Source of the DNA: Marinomonas alcarazii
Lineage (GTDB): Bacteria; Pseudomonadota; Gammaproteobacteria; Pseudomonadales; Marinomonadaceae
Direction of reading: 5' to 3'
Length of the DNA: 64,000 bases
NCBI RefSeq assembly: GCF_003208215.1
Contig: NZ_QKLW01000004.1
Coordinates: 186,001-250,000 of the forward strand
Shown: in pieces, positions 27,443 to 36,249 of the stretch
Position numbering within the stretch: position 1 is the first letter of the stretch
Layout: every line of letters begins with the position of its first letter
The notes under the pieces: generated by a model
Databases searched by the model: none
The model's input: only the letters and a program-made list of their open reading frames with translations
What the model was told of the DNA's origin: nothing
Made by a program: the position numbers and the translations under genes

Positions 27443-27913
27443 GTGAAGGCTTGGTTGTGTGGATTGGACGATGAAGAAACGTCGAGCGTGTCCAGCATTC
27501 TGACCTTTATCGGAATTGACTATAGCACGTCTTTGAATTCGCTTTCTTTGCCCGATTTTGTTGTGCTGGGAAAAGCGGTCGATTCTTTTGAGCTTGATGA
27601 GATGGTGCCATTGATCTCACTCAGCCCGAGAGAGAAGAGCGCGGATGACTTTAATGTTTGGTTTTGCCCTTTGCCTTGGCGCTCCCAGTCACTGTCTCTT
27701 GTTTTAAAAGAAATTAAGCAGCTGCATACTTTTCCCCAAGCCTCTGGCGTGAATTTAAATTTGCATGTTCGTCATCTCGAAGCACTTCTCATTCGCCAAG
27801 CTTTAGTGTCTACTCAAGGTGTTGTGTCTAAAGCAGCGCAAAATTTGCAAATACAGCGCACCACACTGATTGAAAAAATGCGTCGCTATAATATTGATAA
27901 ATCGGAGTTTTAG
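27443..27913 (+). CDS. fleQ: FleQ-like regulator lacking the AAA+ domain
   Basis: The protein has only 156 residues. The first 100 or so resemble the N-terminal receiver-like domain of FleQ (pattern SSVSSILTFIGIDY) without an obvious phosphoacceptor aspartate. The last 45 carry a Fis-type helix-turn-helix very like FleQ's: GVVSKAAQNLQIQRTTLIEK. The roughly 240-residue AAA+ sigma-54 activation domain that should separate them (GESGTGKE, GAFTGA) is entirely missing, and the junction is in frame with no stop codons. Position upstream of fleSR is the normal fleQ locus. It may still bind DNA but should not activate sigma-54. GTG start at 27443 with GAGGTG upstream; the stop overlaps fleS by one base. 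Confidence 0.82.
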   Translation: MKAWLCGLDDEETSSVSSILTFIGIDYSTSLNSLSLPDFVVLGKAVDSFELDEMVPLISLSPREKSADDFNVWFCPLPWRSQSLSLVLKEIKQLHTFPQASGVNLNLHVRHLEALLIRQALVSTQGVVSKAAQNLQIQRTTLIEKMRRYNIDKSEF

Positions 27914-29067
27914 TGACAAAAGATGAAGAAATTGCGGAGTTAAAAGCCGCGTTTAAAGCCTTCTCTGAATCTTCTGATGTATTGGCAAAGTCATATGTGG
28001 ACCTTCAGCATGAAGTGGCTCGATTATATGACCAATTAGAGAAACTTGAAGAGGATAAGCGTCAAGAACAAGATAAAAACCGTGTGCTGGTGTTGCAGTT
28101 TCAACAGTTGTTTGAGTCTATGCCAGTCGGGGTTTTATTGCTCAACGAAGAGGGTGTGGTTGTAATGGCCAACCCTGTTGCCGATCGCTTATTCAACCTG
28201 CCTTTGGTTGGTCAGTCATGGGGCAGTATTGTTCCGCTTAGCTTTCGCCCCCAAAAAGACGACGGCCACGATGTTAGTATGGTTTCTGGGCGAAGAGTCC
28301 GCGTAGAGACCGCGTCTTTAGGTAATGTGCCTGGGCAGCTGGTTATTTTGGTTGATTTAACTGAAGCGTATTTGCTGCAAAAAAAGCTTAGTCATCATGA
28401 GCGACTGTCTAACATGGGGAAAATGGTGGCGGCTTTAGCCCACCAGATTCGAACCCCTCTTTCGTCAGCTACTTTGTATGCTGGGCATCTACAGAAACCA
28501 GACCTTGCCCCCGTTATGCGACAGACATTCGCGAACAAGTTAGTCGATAGGTTAGGTAATATCGAAAAGCAAATTCGTGACATGTTGATTTTTTCCCGTA
28601 GTGAGATAAAACTAGATGAAACAATCAGTGTGACGGCTTTTATAAAAGAGCTTACAGCGCAAAGCCAAGAAATTTGCGACCAAAGAAATATGAAGTTTGA
28701 AGTTGCAGGGGCTGAATTTTTAGCGACGGATTGTATTCAGTGTAATAAAGAAACATTATTAGGAGCATTACTAAACCTTGTAAATAATGCGGTAGATGCG
28801 CAGTCGGAAGGAGGTTTAGTACAATTACATTGGCGTAATAGTCATGGGTTTGTAACGCTTATGTTTAAAGACAGTGGCGTTGGCATGTCTAAAGCGCAGT
28901 TGGAACACGTTCAGGAAGGTTTTGTAACGACAAAACAACATGGCACAGGATTGGGTTTGATGGTGGTGAAGGCCATTGCTCGAGCCCATCATGGGCAATT
29001 TGAAATAGACAGTATAGAAGGCACTGGAACGACCGCCAGTTTTACGTTGCCTCTAGTAAGGGTATGA
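27913..29067 (+). CDS. fleS: Flagellar two-component sensor kinase FleS
   Basis: This 384-residue cytoplasmic histidine kinase has no membrane segment. It has an N-terminal coiled coil (about residues 1-62), a PAS domain (about 63-150), a HisKA domain with the phospho-accepting H177 in AALAHQIRTPLSSA, and an HATPase_c domain with N-box LLNLVNNAVDAQ, G1 DSGVGM and G2 GTGLGL. In pseudomonads FleS phosphorylates FleR to switch on mid-stage flagellar genes. GTG start at 27913 overlaps the fleQ-like stop; CGGAG lies 5 bases upstream. fleR follows one base after the stop. Confidence 0.9.
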   Translation: MTKDEEIAELKAAFKAFSESSDVLAKSYVDLQHEVARLYDQLEKLEEDKRQEQDKNRVLVLQFQQLFESMPVGVLLLNEEGVVVMANPVADRLFNLPLVGQSWGSIVPLSFRPQKDDGHDVSMVSGRRVRVETASLGNVPGQLVILVDLTEAYLLQKKLSHHERLSNMGKMVAALAHQIRTPLSSATLYAGHLQKPDLAPVMRQTFANKLVDRLGNIEKQIRDMLIFSRSEIKLDETISVTAFIKELTAQSQEICDQRNMKFEVAGAEFLATDCIQCNKETLLGALLNLVNNAVDAQSEGGLVQLHWRNSHGFVTLMFKDSGVGMSKAQLEHVQEGFVTTKQHGTGLGLMVVKAIARAHHGQFEIDSIEGTGTTASFTLPLVRV

Positions 29068-29068
29068 A

Positions 29069-30415
29069 ATGTCTGATGTTAAGTTATTGATTGTAGAGGA
29101 CGACAAAGGGCTTGCTGAAGCGCTAGAAGATACACTGATGTTGGCAAGTTATCAGTGCAAAATAGTCTATAGCGCTGAAGAGGCGATAATCGCACTCAAA
29201 CATGCTCCATTTGATATGGTGGTTTCTGATGTTAACCTTCCTGGAATGGATGGTTACGGGTTACTTCATCATGTTATAGATACTTACCCTGAATTGCCTA
29301 TTATGTTGATGACCGCATATGGTGATATTGCGCATGCTGTAGAAGCCATGCGTGATGGTGCGGTTGACTATTTGCTAAAACCATTTCAAGAAGAAGAGCT
29401 GCTTAATGCCATTGCAAAATACACCGTAAAAGCAGCACCTTCTGTCAATCTTCAACCTATCGCCAAAGATCCAGCGAGTATTGCTCTGCTTGAGTTAGCA
29501 AAGCGTGTTGCGGTAACCGACTCGACGGTGTTGATTTGTGGCGAAAGTGGTACAGGTAAAGAAGTACTTGCCCACTATATTCATCAAAATTCAAGCCGAC
29601 CCAATGCGCCTTTTGTGGCAATTAACTGTGCGGCCATTCCTGAAAACATGCTGGAAGCCATATTATTTGGGTATGAAAAAGGTGCATATACTGGAGCGGT
29701 GTCATCTCAAGCTGGTAAATTTGAGCAAGCCAATGGCGGTACTCTGTTGTTGGATGAAATAACTGAGATGGATGTCGGTTTGCAGGCGAAATTATTACGT
29801 GTTTTGCAAGAGCAAGAAGTAGAGCGCCTCGGTGGTAAAAAGTCGATTCCCTTGGATGTTCGTATCATTGCTACGACAAACCGAGATCTTGCTGATTATG
29901 TGCGAGAAGGTGGCTTTCGAGAAGATTTATACTATCGCTTGAATGTCTTTCCGTTGCGCTGGCAGCCCATTCGCGAGCGTAAAGGGGATATTTTGCCTAT
30001 TGCTCAGCATTTGTTGGCGAAGCATGCTTCGAAAATGCGCATTGCTGGCGCCACATTAAAACCGTCAGCACAGAGCAAATTGGAATCTCACCCTTGGCCG
30101 GGGAATGTCCGCGAGCTGGATAATGTGATTCAGCGTGCTCTTATATTAAGTCCAAATGCGCAAATTAATGAAGATCACATTGCCTTTGATATGATGAGCT
30201 TAACGCCTGCGGCGACAGAAGCGGTTGTGGATGAAGACAGTGCGGCTTCCATTTTGGGCAAAGGTGTTCAGCAGCATGAATTCCGAATTATTGCTCAAGC
30301 TCTTATAGATGCAAATGGTAAGCGTAAAGTGGTCGCAGATAAATTGGGGATTAGTCCAAGAACGCTGCGCTACAAAATTGCTAAAATGCGTGAAAGTGGC
30401 ATAGATGTAGATTGA
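29069..30415 (+). CDS. fleR: Sigma-54-dependent response regulator FleR
   Basis: The 448-residue protein has a receiver domain with the acidic pair at residues 11-12 and D54 as phosphoacceptor (VVSDVNLPGMDG). A AAA+ domain follows with Walker A GESGTGKEVLAHYI, the sigma-54 loop as GAYTGA instead of the commoner GAFTGA, GGTLLLDEI (Walker B) and DVRIIATTN. A C-terminal Fis-type helix-turn-helix (KRKVVADKLGISPRTLRYKI) binds DNA. It should activate sigma-54 promoters of fliE, fliK and other mid-class genes. It is the only sigma-54 activator with an AAA+ domain in this window. Confidence 0.92.
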   Translation: MSDVKLLIVEDDKGLAEALEDTLMLASYQCKIVYSAEEAIIALKHAPFDMVVSDVNLPGMDGYGLLHHVIDTYPELPIMLMTAYGDIAHAVEAMRDGAVDYLLKPFQEEELLNAIAKYTVKAAPSVNLQPIAKDPASIALLELAKRVAVTDSTVLICGESGTGKEVLAHYIHQNSSRPNAPFVAINCAAIPENMLEAILFGYEKGAYTGAVSSQAGKFEQANGGTLLLDEITEMDVGLQAKLLRVLQEQEVERLGGKKSIPLDVRIIATTNRDLADYVREGGFREDLYYRLNVFPLRWQPIRERKGDILPIAQHLLAKHASKMRIAGATLKPSAQSKLESHPWPGNVRELDNVIQRALILSPNAQINEDHIAFDMMSLTPAATEAVVDEDSAASILGKGVQQHEFRIIAQALIDANGKRKVVADKLGISPRTLRYKIAKMRESGIDVD

Positions 30416-30482
30416 TTTTTGTATCTTGTTTTAATTAGCTTTATGCTAAGCTGTACAAATGTGATTTTTTAGGTGAAAAAAC

Positions 30483-30845
30483 ATGATTACTGGTCGACCA
30501 GACATTAATCAGGTGTTATCTCAAATGAGAGAAATGCAGTCGCAAGTTCAAGCGCCTAGCTCCTCTGTGTCTAATATCCCCAAAATAGGTGGTGAAGGCG
30601 ACAGTGGTCAGGCTGTTGAACGAGCAGATTTTGCAGAAATGCTAAAAAATGCGGTCAATAACGTGAATACTTTGCAAAAAGAATCGACTCAGTTAGCCCA
30701 ATCCTACGAGCGCGGTGATGAAGGGGTTGATTTGCCTCAAGTCATGATAGGTCTGCAAAAGTCGAGTGTGTCATTTGAAGCAATGACTCAGGTGCGTAAT
30801 AAACTTGTAGACGCGTATGAAAAAATCATGAATATGCCAATTTAG
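30483..30845 (+). CDS. fliE: Flagellar hook-basal body protein FliE
   Basis: The 120-residue protein ends with the conserved FliE tail pattern, VMIGLQKSSVSFEAMTQVRN then KLVDAYEKIMNMPI. FliE links the MS ring to the rod and is exported by the flagellar type III system. AGGTGA at 30471-30476 is the ribosome site. It starts the fliEFGHIJ operon. The 67 bases upstream lack a good sigma-54 or sigma-70 match, though a short TTAGC/GCTAA inverted repeat is present. Confidence 0.93.
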   Translation: MITGRPDINQVLSQMREMQSQVQAPSSSVSNIPKIGGEGDSGQAVERADFAEMLKNAVNNVNTLQKESTQLAQSYERGDEGVDLPQVMIGLQKSSVSFEAMTQVRNKLVDAYEKIMNMPI

Positions 30846-30872
30846 GCATAATAAACCGCTTGGCGCTTTTTA

Positions 30873-32549
30873 ATGGATAATATCCCTGCAGAACAATCGG
30901 AGCAAAAGCTCTATCTAGAGTTGGTTACCGGCTTTAATAAGTTAACGGTGATACGTCAGCTTGCCTTAATGGTTGGTTTAGCTGCCTCTATCGCTATAGG
31001 ATTAGCCGCTGTCTTATGGAGTAACGGCCCAGACTACAAACCTGTATTAAGTAGCATTACCGATTACAATGCAGATCAAATCGTTGAAATTCTTAGTGTT
31101 AATAATATTCCTTTCAAATTAGACCAAAATACCGGTGCGTTGCTTGTTGAATCTGATTTTTATCATCAGGCTCGCCTCAAGTTAGCGGGGTCAGGTATTG
31201 TTTCCGACAACATTGTTGGTATGGAAATAATGGATCAAGAGCAAGGGCTTGGCACATCTCAATTTGTAGAAACGACTCGATATCGCCGTGGCTTAGAAGG
31301 TGAGTTAAGCCGAACCATATCAAGTTTACAAAGTATTAAAAGTGCTAGGGTGCATTTGGCAATACCGAAAGAGTCCGTTTTTGTCCGCGATACACGAAAA
31401 CCATCTGCATCGGTATTCTTAGAGCTGTATCCTGGAAGACGTTTGGACAGAAGCCAAGTTGAGGCGATTGTTAACTTAGTGGCTTCTAGTATTTCCCAAT
31501 TAAGTGATAAAGATGTCACTGTTGTAGACCAGCGCGGCACTTTATTAACTGAGAAAGACTCTGATTCTGAGCTTTCTGTTGCTGGAAAGCAGTTTGATTA
31601 CGCTCGTAAAGTAGAAGATGTATTGCTGCAACGAGTGAATAATATTCTTGGGCCTGTTGTGGGTCAGGGACGTTTTAAAGCAGAAGTGTCTGCGGACGTT
31701 GACTTTACCGCGGTTGAAAAAACAGACGAACAATATAACCCAGATTTGCTGGCGCTAAGAAGCGAGCAAACATTACGAGAAAATCGAAGCGCAGGCGCCA
31801 ATGCTGGCGGTATTCCAGGGGCTTTGACCAACCAGCCTCCAGGTGCGGTGACAGCGCCTGAAGCGGTTGATGAAAATGGCGCGCCAATAGGTGGCGCTTC
31901 CACCGGTGTAAACGGACAATCCCGTGAAGAAACAACACGAAACTTTGAGTTAGACCGAACTATTAGCTATACCAAGCGCCAGCAGGGTATGGTTAGGCGT
32001 TTGTCTGTTGCGGTAGTGGTGGATGATTTGGTGAGTTTAAATCCAGATACTTCTGCAATTGTAAGGACGCCATGGAATGACGACGAACTTGGTCGATTAA
32101 CGCTCTTAGTGCGTGATGCGGTCGGCTATGATCCTTCTCGTGGCGACAGTGTGAGTGTTATTAACTCTCCATTTGCTTTGCCAGACCCAGAAGAGCCGGC
32201 GGTTGAAGTGCCTTTCTATCAGCAAGCTTGGTTCTTGAATCTTATTCAGCCAACCTTGGTTGGCATCTTTGTGTTAATACTATTGCTTGTCGTGGTTCGA
32301 CCAATTCTTAAAACACTCAGCGATCAGAATAAGATTGCCGTGACAGAAGACACCGAAGCAGCTATTTTTTCTGATGAGACAGACGAAATATCGGACGATC
32401 AGGTTTCCTTAGTAAGTGCAGAAGATATATTAGTTCCTGGATCACCAGAGAAAATTGACCGACAGCTTAACGCTATTCGTGGATTAATTGCCGAAGAGCC
32501 AGAGCGTGTCGCTCAAGTCGTTAAACAATGGGTAATGGAAAGCAAATGA
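30873..32549 (+). CDS. fliF: Flagellar MS-ring protein FliF
   Basis: The 558-residue protein has two membrane helices, at about residues 30-48 and 450-472, with the large ring-building periplasmic region between. GTSQFVETTRYRRGLEGELS, ARVHLAIPKESVFVRD and PSASVFLELYPGR are family motifs. The cytoplasmic tail, rich in acidic residues, binds FliG. It is the platform on which the basal body and C-ring assemble. It overlaps fliG by 4 bases. Confidence 0.95.
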   Translation: MDNIPAEQSEQKLYLELVTGFNKLTVIRQLALMVGLAASIAIGLAAVLWSNGPDYKPVLSSITDYNADQIVEILSVNNIPFKLDQNTGALLVESDFYHQARLKLAGSGIVSDNIVGMEIMDQEQGLGTSQFVETTRYRRGLEGELSRTISSLQSIKSARVHLAIPKESVFVRDTRKPSASVFLELYPGRRLDRSQVEAIVNLVASSISQLSDKDVTVVDQRGTLLTEKDSDSELSVAGKQFDYARKVEDVLLQRVNNILGPVVGQGRFKAEVSADVDFTAVEKTDEQYNPDLLALRSEQTLRENRSAGANAGGIPGALTNQPPGAVTAPEAVDENGAPIGGASTGVNGQSREETTRNFELDRTISYTKRQQGMVRRLSVAVVVDDLVSLNPDTSAIVRTPWNDDELGRLTLLVRDAVGYDPSRGDSVSVINSPFALPDPEEPAVEVPFYQQAWFLNLIQPTLVGIFVLILLLVVVRPILKTLSDQNKIAVTEDTEAAIFSDETDEISDDQVSLVSAEDILVPGSPEKIDRQLNAIRGLIAEEPERVAQVVKQWVMESK

Positions 32550-33559
32550 GTGATACTGGCCAAGGTGCAGATTTAAGTTCAGTTCAAAAGGCAGCCGTGC
32601 TACTTATGTCGCTGGGTGAGTCTGATGCTGCCCAAATATTGAAGCATATGGGGCCTAAAGAGGTTCAACGTATTGGCCAGACTATGGCTCAGTTATCCAA
32701 TATTCAACGACATCAAGTTGAGAAAGTATTGGATGATTTCTTGGTATTAGTTGGAGACCAAACTGGGTTAGGGCTTGGTGCCGATGGTTACATTCGTAAC
32801 ATGCTAAGAGAAGCCCTAGGTGAAGAAAAAGCCGGCAGCTTGATCGATCGGATTCTATTAGGCGGAAATACAACCGGTCTTGATACGCTTAAATGGATGG
32901 AGTCTCGTGCTGTTGCTGATGTTATTCGTTATGAGCACCCGCAGATTCAAGCCATCGTTATTTCTTACCTAGATCCAGATCAGGCCGCTGATATCCTTGC
33001 GAATTTTGATGAGCGAGTACGTTTGGATATCGTGTTGCGTGTGGCCGCCTTAGAAACGGTTCAGCCAGCGGCATTGCAAGAGTTAAACAATATTCTTGAG
33101 CGTCAGTTCTCTGGTAATAACTCAACCCAGTCTACAACTATTGGCGGTGTTCGTACGGCAGCCAATATCATGAACTTTATCGACAGCTCTGTAGAGTCTG
33201 AATTAATGGAATCTATTCGTGATGTTGATGAAGATCTTGCTAATACAATTCAGGATTTGATGTTTGTATTTGATAACCTTATGGATGTGGATGATCGCGG
33301 CATTCAGGTTATTCTTCGTGAAGTTGAATCTGAAACCTTGATTCTTGCCTTGAAAGGCGCAGATCCCGATATGCAGGACAAAATTTTCAAAAACATGTCT
33401 TCACGTGCTGCCGATATGCTTAAAGATGATTTGGAAGCGAAAGGCCCTGTGCGTGTAAGTGAAGTGGAAGTCGCACAAAAAGAAATATTGGCAGTTGCCA
33501 GACGCCTTGCTGATAACGGAGAAATCGTTCTCGGTGGCGGCGGTGAGCAGATGGTTTAG
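32546..33559 (+). CDS. fliG: Flagellar motor switch protein FliG
   Basis: FliG is the C-ring component that contacts the stator. Signature segments include QKAAVLLMSLGESDAAQI, the central EHPQ motif as YEHPQIQAIVISYLDPDQAA, and the C-terminal charged helix with DDRGIQVILREVESETLILA. I chose ATG at 32546 (GGAAAG just upstream), giving 337 residues; an upstream in-frame ATG at 32528 has no ribosome site. ATG overlaps the fliF stop (ATGA). Confidence 0.95.
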   Translation: MSDTGQGADLSSVQKAAVLLMSLGESDAAQILKHMGPKEVQRIGQTMAQLSNIQRHQVEKVLDDFLVLVGDQTGLGLGADGYIRNMLREALGEEKAGSLIDRILLGGNTTGLDTLKWMESRAVADVIRYEHPQIQAIVISYLDPDQAADILANFDERVRLDIVLRVAALETVQPAALQELNNILERQFSGNNSTQSTTIGGVRTAANIMNFIDSSVESELMESIRDVDEDLANTIQDLMFVFDNLMDVDDRGIQVILREVESETLILALKGADPDMQDKIFKNMSSRAADMLKDDLEAKGPVRVSEVEVAQKEILAVARRLADNGEIVLGGGGEQMV

Positions 33560-33566
33560 TTAGAGC

Positions 33567-34373
33567 ATGTCAGATCAAAAGCAGGAAAAAAACGAACGTA
33601 AGTTAACGGCTTACGAGCGTTGGGAACTTCCTCACCTAGAAAATAATAATCCGGTGACCAATTCTGGTCCAGCGATGTTGATTCAAAAGAATACAGTTGT
33701 CACCAGTGAAGAGGTCGATGAAGACTCTTTGGTGTATGAGCCGCTAACCGCTTCTCAATTAGAAGAAATTCGTTCGGCCGCCTATGAAGAAGGTTTCATT
33801 CAGGGTGAAGAGGAAGGCCATAAAAAAGGTCATGCCGATGGTTTTTCTAAAGGCGAAGTGGATGGCTTTGAGAAAGGTCATGAAGAAGGTCGTTTAATTG
33901 GCCTAGAAGAAGGCAAAGAGCAAGCTCGTGAACAGGCGAAACTACAATTTGAAGCGCTTGAGGCTTTATTGAGTAAGGCTGTGCAAGAATTGACGCATCC
34001 ATTGGAAGAGAGCCGAGAAGCAGTAGAAACGCTTTTGTATCAGTCAATGACGCGTATTATCGAAAATGTTTGTCTTTCTACAATGTCTCAAGATGGCCAT
34101 AGTGTGCTTAAAAAGCAGCTTTCAAGAGTATTTGATGAAATTGGTGAATACGAAGGTCGTGTGAAACTTCGACTTCACCCTGATGATGTGTCTATTTTAG
34201 AGGAGTTGGGGGTTAAAGATAGACTAACCATTCAGCTTGAAACGGATGAATCGCTTATCAGCGGTGGTTTTGTTCTTGATTCTAAATCCTTTCATGTCGA
34301 TGGGCGCGTCGAGCAACGACTTGACGCTGTATGTGATGAACTTCGTAATCTATCCTTTGCTGAGCAGGATTAA
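33567..34373 (+). CDS. fliH: Flagellar assembly protein FliH
   Basis: FliH is the negative regulator and tether of the FliI ATPase. The 268-residue protein has the typical glycine-repeat helix: a series of GxxxG-like steps ([20 protein letters not shown] and continuing to residue 120 or so), and a C-terminal domain with [14 protein letters not shown] and [20 protein letters not shown]. The N-terminus has the conserved Trp (ERWELP) that docks on FlhA or FliN. It is between fliG and fliI, 7 and 5 bases away. Confidence 0.92.
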   Translation: MSDQKQEKNERKLTAYERWELPHLENNNPVTNSGPAMLIQKNTVVTSEEVDEDSLVYEPLTASQLEEIRSAAYEEGFIQGEEEGHKKGHADGFSKGEVDGFEKGHEEGRLIGLEEGKEQAREQAKLQFEALEALLSKAVQELTHPLEESREAVETLLYQSMTRIIENVCLSTMSQDGHSVLKKQLSRVFDEIGEYEGRVKLRLHPDDVSILEELGVKDRLTIQLETDESLISGGFVLDSKSFHVDGRVEQRLDAVCDELRNLSFAEQD

Positions 34374-34378
34374 CTGCT

Positions 34379-35710
34379 GTGTCTACGCTTAAAGAGCGAT
34401 TTAACAAACTAAGTCATGTCTCATTAACAAGGTTGCCTCCTCAAATAGAAGGCAAAGTGACCCGCATGGTTGGTTTGACCATGGAGGCGGTTGGCTGTGT
34501 CGTGGCGTTGGGAGATCGCTGTTCGGTACAAGTCAGAAAAGACCGCTGGGTGGAATCCGAGGTGGTTGGGTTTACCGGTGATTTAACTTATTTAATGCCA
34601 ACAGAAGCAATAGAAGGGATTTCTCCTGGTGCTCGGGTGCGTCCTTTACTTGGTGATAGCCTGATGCCTGTGGGGGATGAGTTGCTCGGCCGTGTTGTGA
34701 ATGGCTTAGGCAAGCCTTTGGATGGTAAAGGCAAAATCAAAACTAAGGATTCTGTTAGCCTGCACGGTGATGTGATTAACCCGTTGCAAAGGAAGCCTAT
34801 ACACGAGCCATTGGACGTCGGAATTAAGGCGATCAATAGCCTGTTAACGGTTGGTAAAGGACAGCGTTTAGGGCTTTTTGCCGGCAGTGGTGTGGGTAAG
34901 AGTATGTTGCTTGGGATGATGACCAAGTATACAGAAGCGGATATTACTGTGGTTGGCTTGATTGGTGAGCGTGGCCGAGAAGTAAAAGAATTTATTGATC
35001 AAATACTTGGTGCTGAAGGTCTTGCACGTTCGGTTGTGGTAGCTTCTCCTGCGGATGACTCAGCATTGATGCGATTGCGCGCAGCGATGCTTGCCACTCG
35101 CATTGCTGAGTATTATCGTGATCAAGGTAAAAATGTTCTGCTGCTAATGGACTCTTTAACTCGTTATGCTCAAGCACAGCGGGAAATTGCACTGTCAGTT
35201 GGAGAGCCCCCAGCAACAAAAGGGTATCCGCCTTCGGTTTTTTCTAAACTTCCACAGTTGGTTGAACGGGCTGGTAATGGCTGCGAAGGCAGTGGCTCAG
35301 TAACCGCATTTTATACGGTATTAACTGAGGGGGATGATCAGCAGGATCCTATTGCTGATGCGTCTCGAGCTATTCTAGATGGCCATATTGTGTTGTCTCG
35401 ACGCTTGGCTGAAGAAGGGCATTATCCGGCTATCGATATAGAGGCTTCTATTTCTCGAGCTATGCCGCATATTGTCAGTGAAGATCATTTATATGGTGCC
35501 ATGCGAGTTAAGCAGCTGTATTCAAAGTTCCAGCAAAACCAAGACCTTATTTCTGTCGGTGCTTATGCCCGTGGTAGTGATCCGGATTTAGATCAAGCCA
35601 TCTTGCAAATGCCAGATATCAGGGAGTTTCTACAGCAATCCCTTACTGAAAGCTTCAGCATAGATGAGAGTTTGCAGGCTCTTGTGACGGCAATGACGAA
35701 AGCGCAGTAG
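34379..35710 (+). CDS. fliI: Flagellum-specific ATPase FliI
   Basis: FliI is the hexameric ATPase of the flagellar export gate. The 443-residue protein resembles F1-beta: Walker [46 protein letters not shown] (Walker B) and [14 protein letters not shown] are visible. It starts at GTG 34379 with no gap-filling alternative; GAGCAGGATTAACTGCT precedes it. Positioned as usual between fliH and fliJ. Confidence 0.95.
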   Translation: MSTLKERFNKLSHVSLTRLPPQIEGKVTRMVGLTMEAVGCVVALGDRCSVQVRKDRWVESEVVGFTGDLTYLMPTEAIEGISPGARVRPLLGDSLMPVGDELLGRVVNGLGKPLDGKGKIKTKDSVSLHGDVINPLQRKPIHEPLDVGIKAINSLLTVGKGQRLGLFAGSGVGKSMLLGMMTKYTEADITVVGLIGERGREVKEFIDQILGAEGLARSVVVASPADDSALMRLRAAMLATRIAEYYRDQGKNVLLLMDSLTRYAQAQREIALSVGEPPATKGYPPSVFSKLPQLVERAGNGCEGSGSVTAFYTVLTEGDDQQDPIADASRAILDGHIVLSRRLAEEGHYPAIDIEASISRAMPHIVSEDHLYGAMRVKQLYSKFQQNQDLISVGAYARGSDPDLDQAILQMPDIREFLQQSLTESFSIDESLQALVTAMTKAQ

Positions 35711-35763
35711 ACGCCAGCTTATAAAAACGTCTACTATTTAGTGAGTTTCAAAGTGGAGTGGGC

Positions 35764-36198
35764 ATGAAAAAATCACAGCGAATGCAGATTCTAGTCGATC
35801 TTGCTAAACGCAAAGAGGACTCTGCTGCTCAGCAATTAGCGCGTGATAAAGCGAAAGTGCTTTATGATGAGCAAAAGTTGCAAGAGTTGCGCGAATACGC
35901 GGAACAGTATGAATCAGAGCGAAATCTTTTAGGTTTGAGTGCGTATTTAACGACCAACTATCAGCACTTTGTGACGCGAGTTCAGCAAGCGATAGCCCAG
36001 CAGGAAGCCGCTATTGGTCGATCTGAGCAACAAGCCAATATGAGTATGCGTCGCTGGCTGCAAGCTCGTACCAAAACGAAAAGCATGGATTGGCTTAAAG
36101 AAAAAAATCACAAAGCAGAGCTGCTTGTGGAGACTAAACAAGAACAACGACAAAGTGATGAATTTGCTATGCGCCGCTTTTTAGATAGTTTGCGATAG
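35764..36198 (+). CDS. fliJ: Flagellar export chaperone FliJ
   Basis: FliJ is a two-helix coiled-coil protein that sits in the FliI ring and helps the export gate. The 144-residue sequence starts KKSQRMQILVDLAKRKEDSA and is almost entirely charged heptad-like helix, with the conserved C-terminal ...DEFAMRRFLDSLR. Start ATG 35764 has GTGGAG 5 bases upstream; an in-frame GTG at 35758 lies in that site. The next gene is not fliK but a non-flagellar module of four genes. Confidence 0.9.
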   Translation: MKKSQRMQILVDLAKRKEDSAAQQLARDKAKVLYDEQKLQELREYAEQYESERNLLGLSAYLTTNYQHFVTRVQQAIAQQEAAIGRSEQQANMSMRRWLQARTKTKSMDWLKEKNHKAELLVETKQEQRQSDEFAMRRFLDSLR

Positions 36199-36249
36199 CA
36201 TTCAAATTGTATATTTAGACAGCCACTTGGCTCATTGTTAAGGTGAAAT

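Noticed and set aside
30396..30414. Possible sigma-54 promoter of fliE
   Set aside because: GTGGC is present but the -12 position reads GA, not GC, after ten bases, and the rest of the -12 element is poor.
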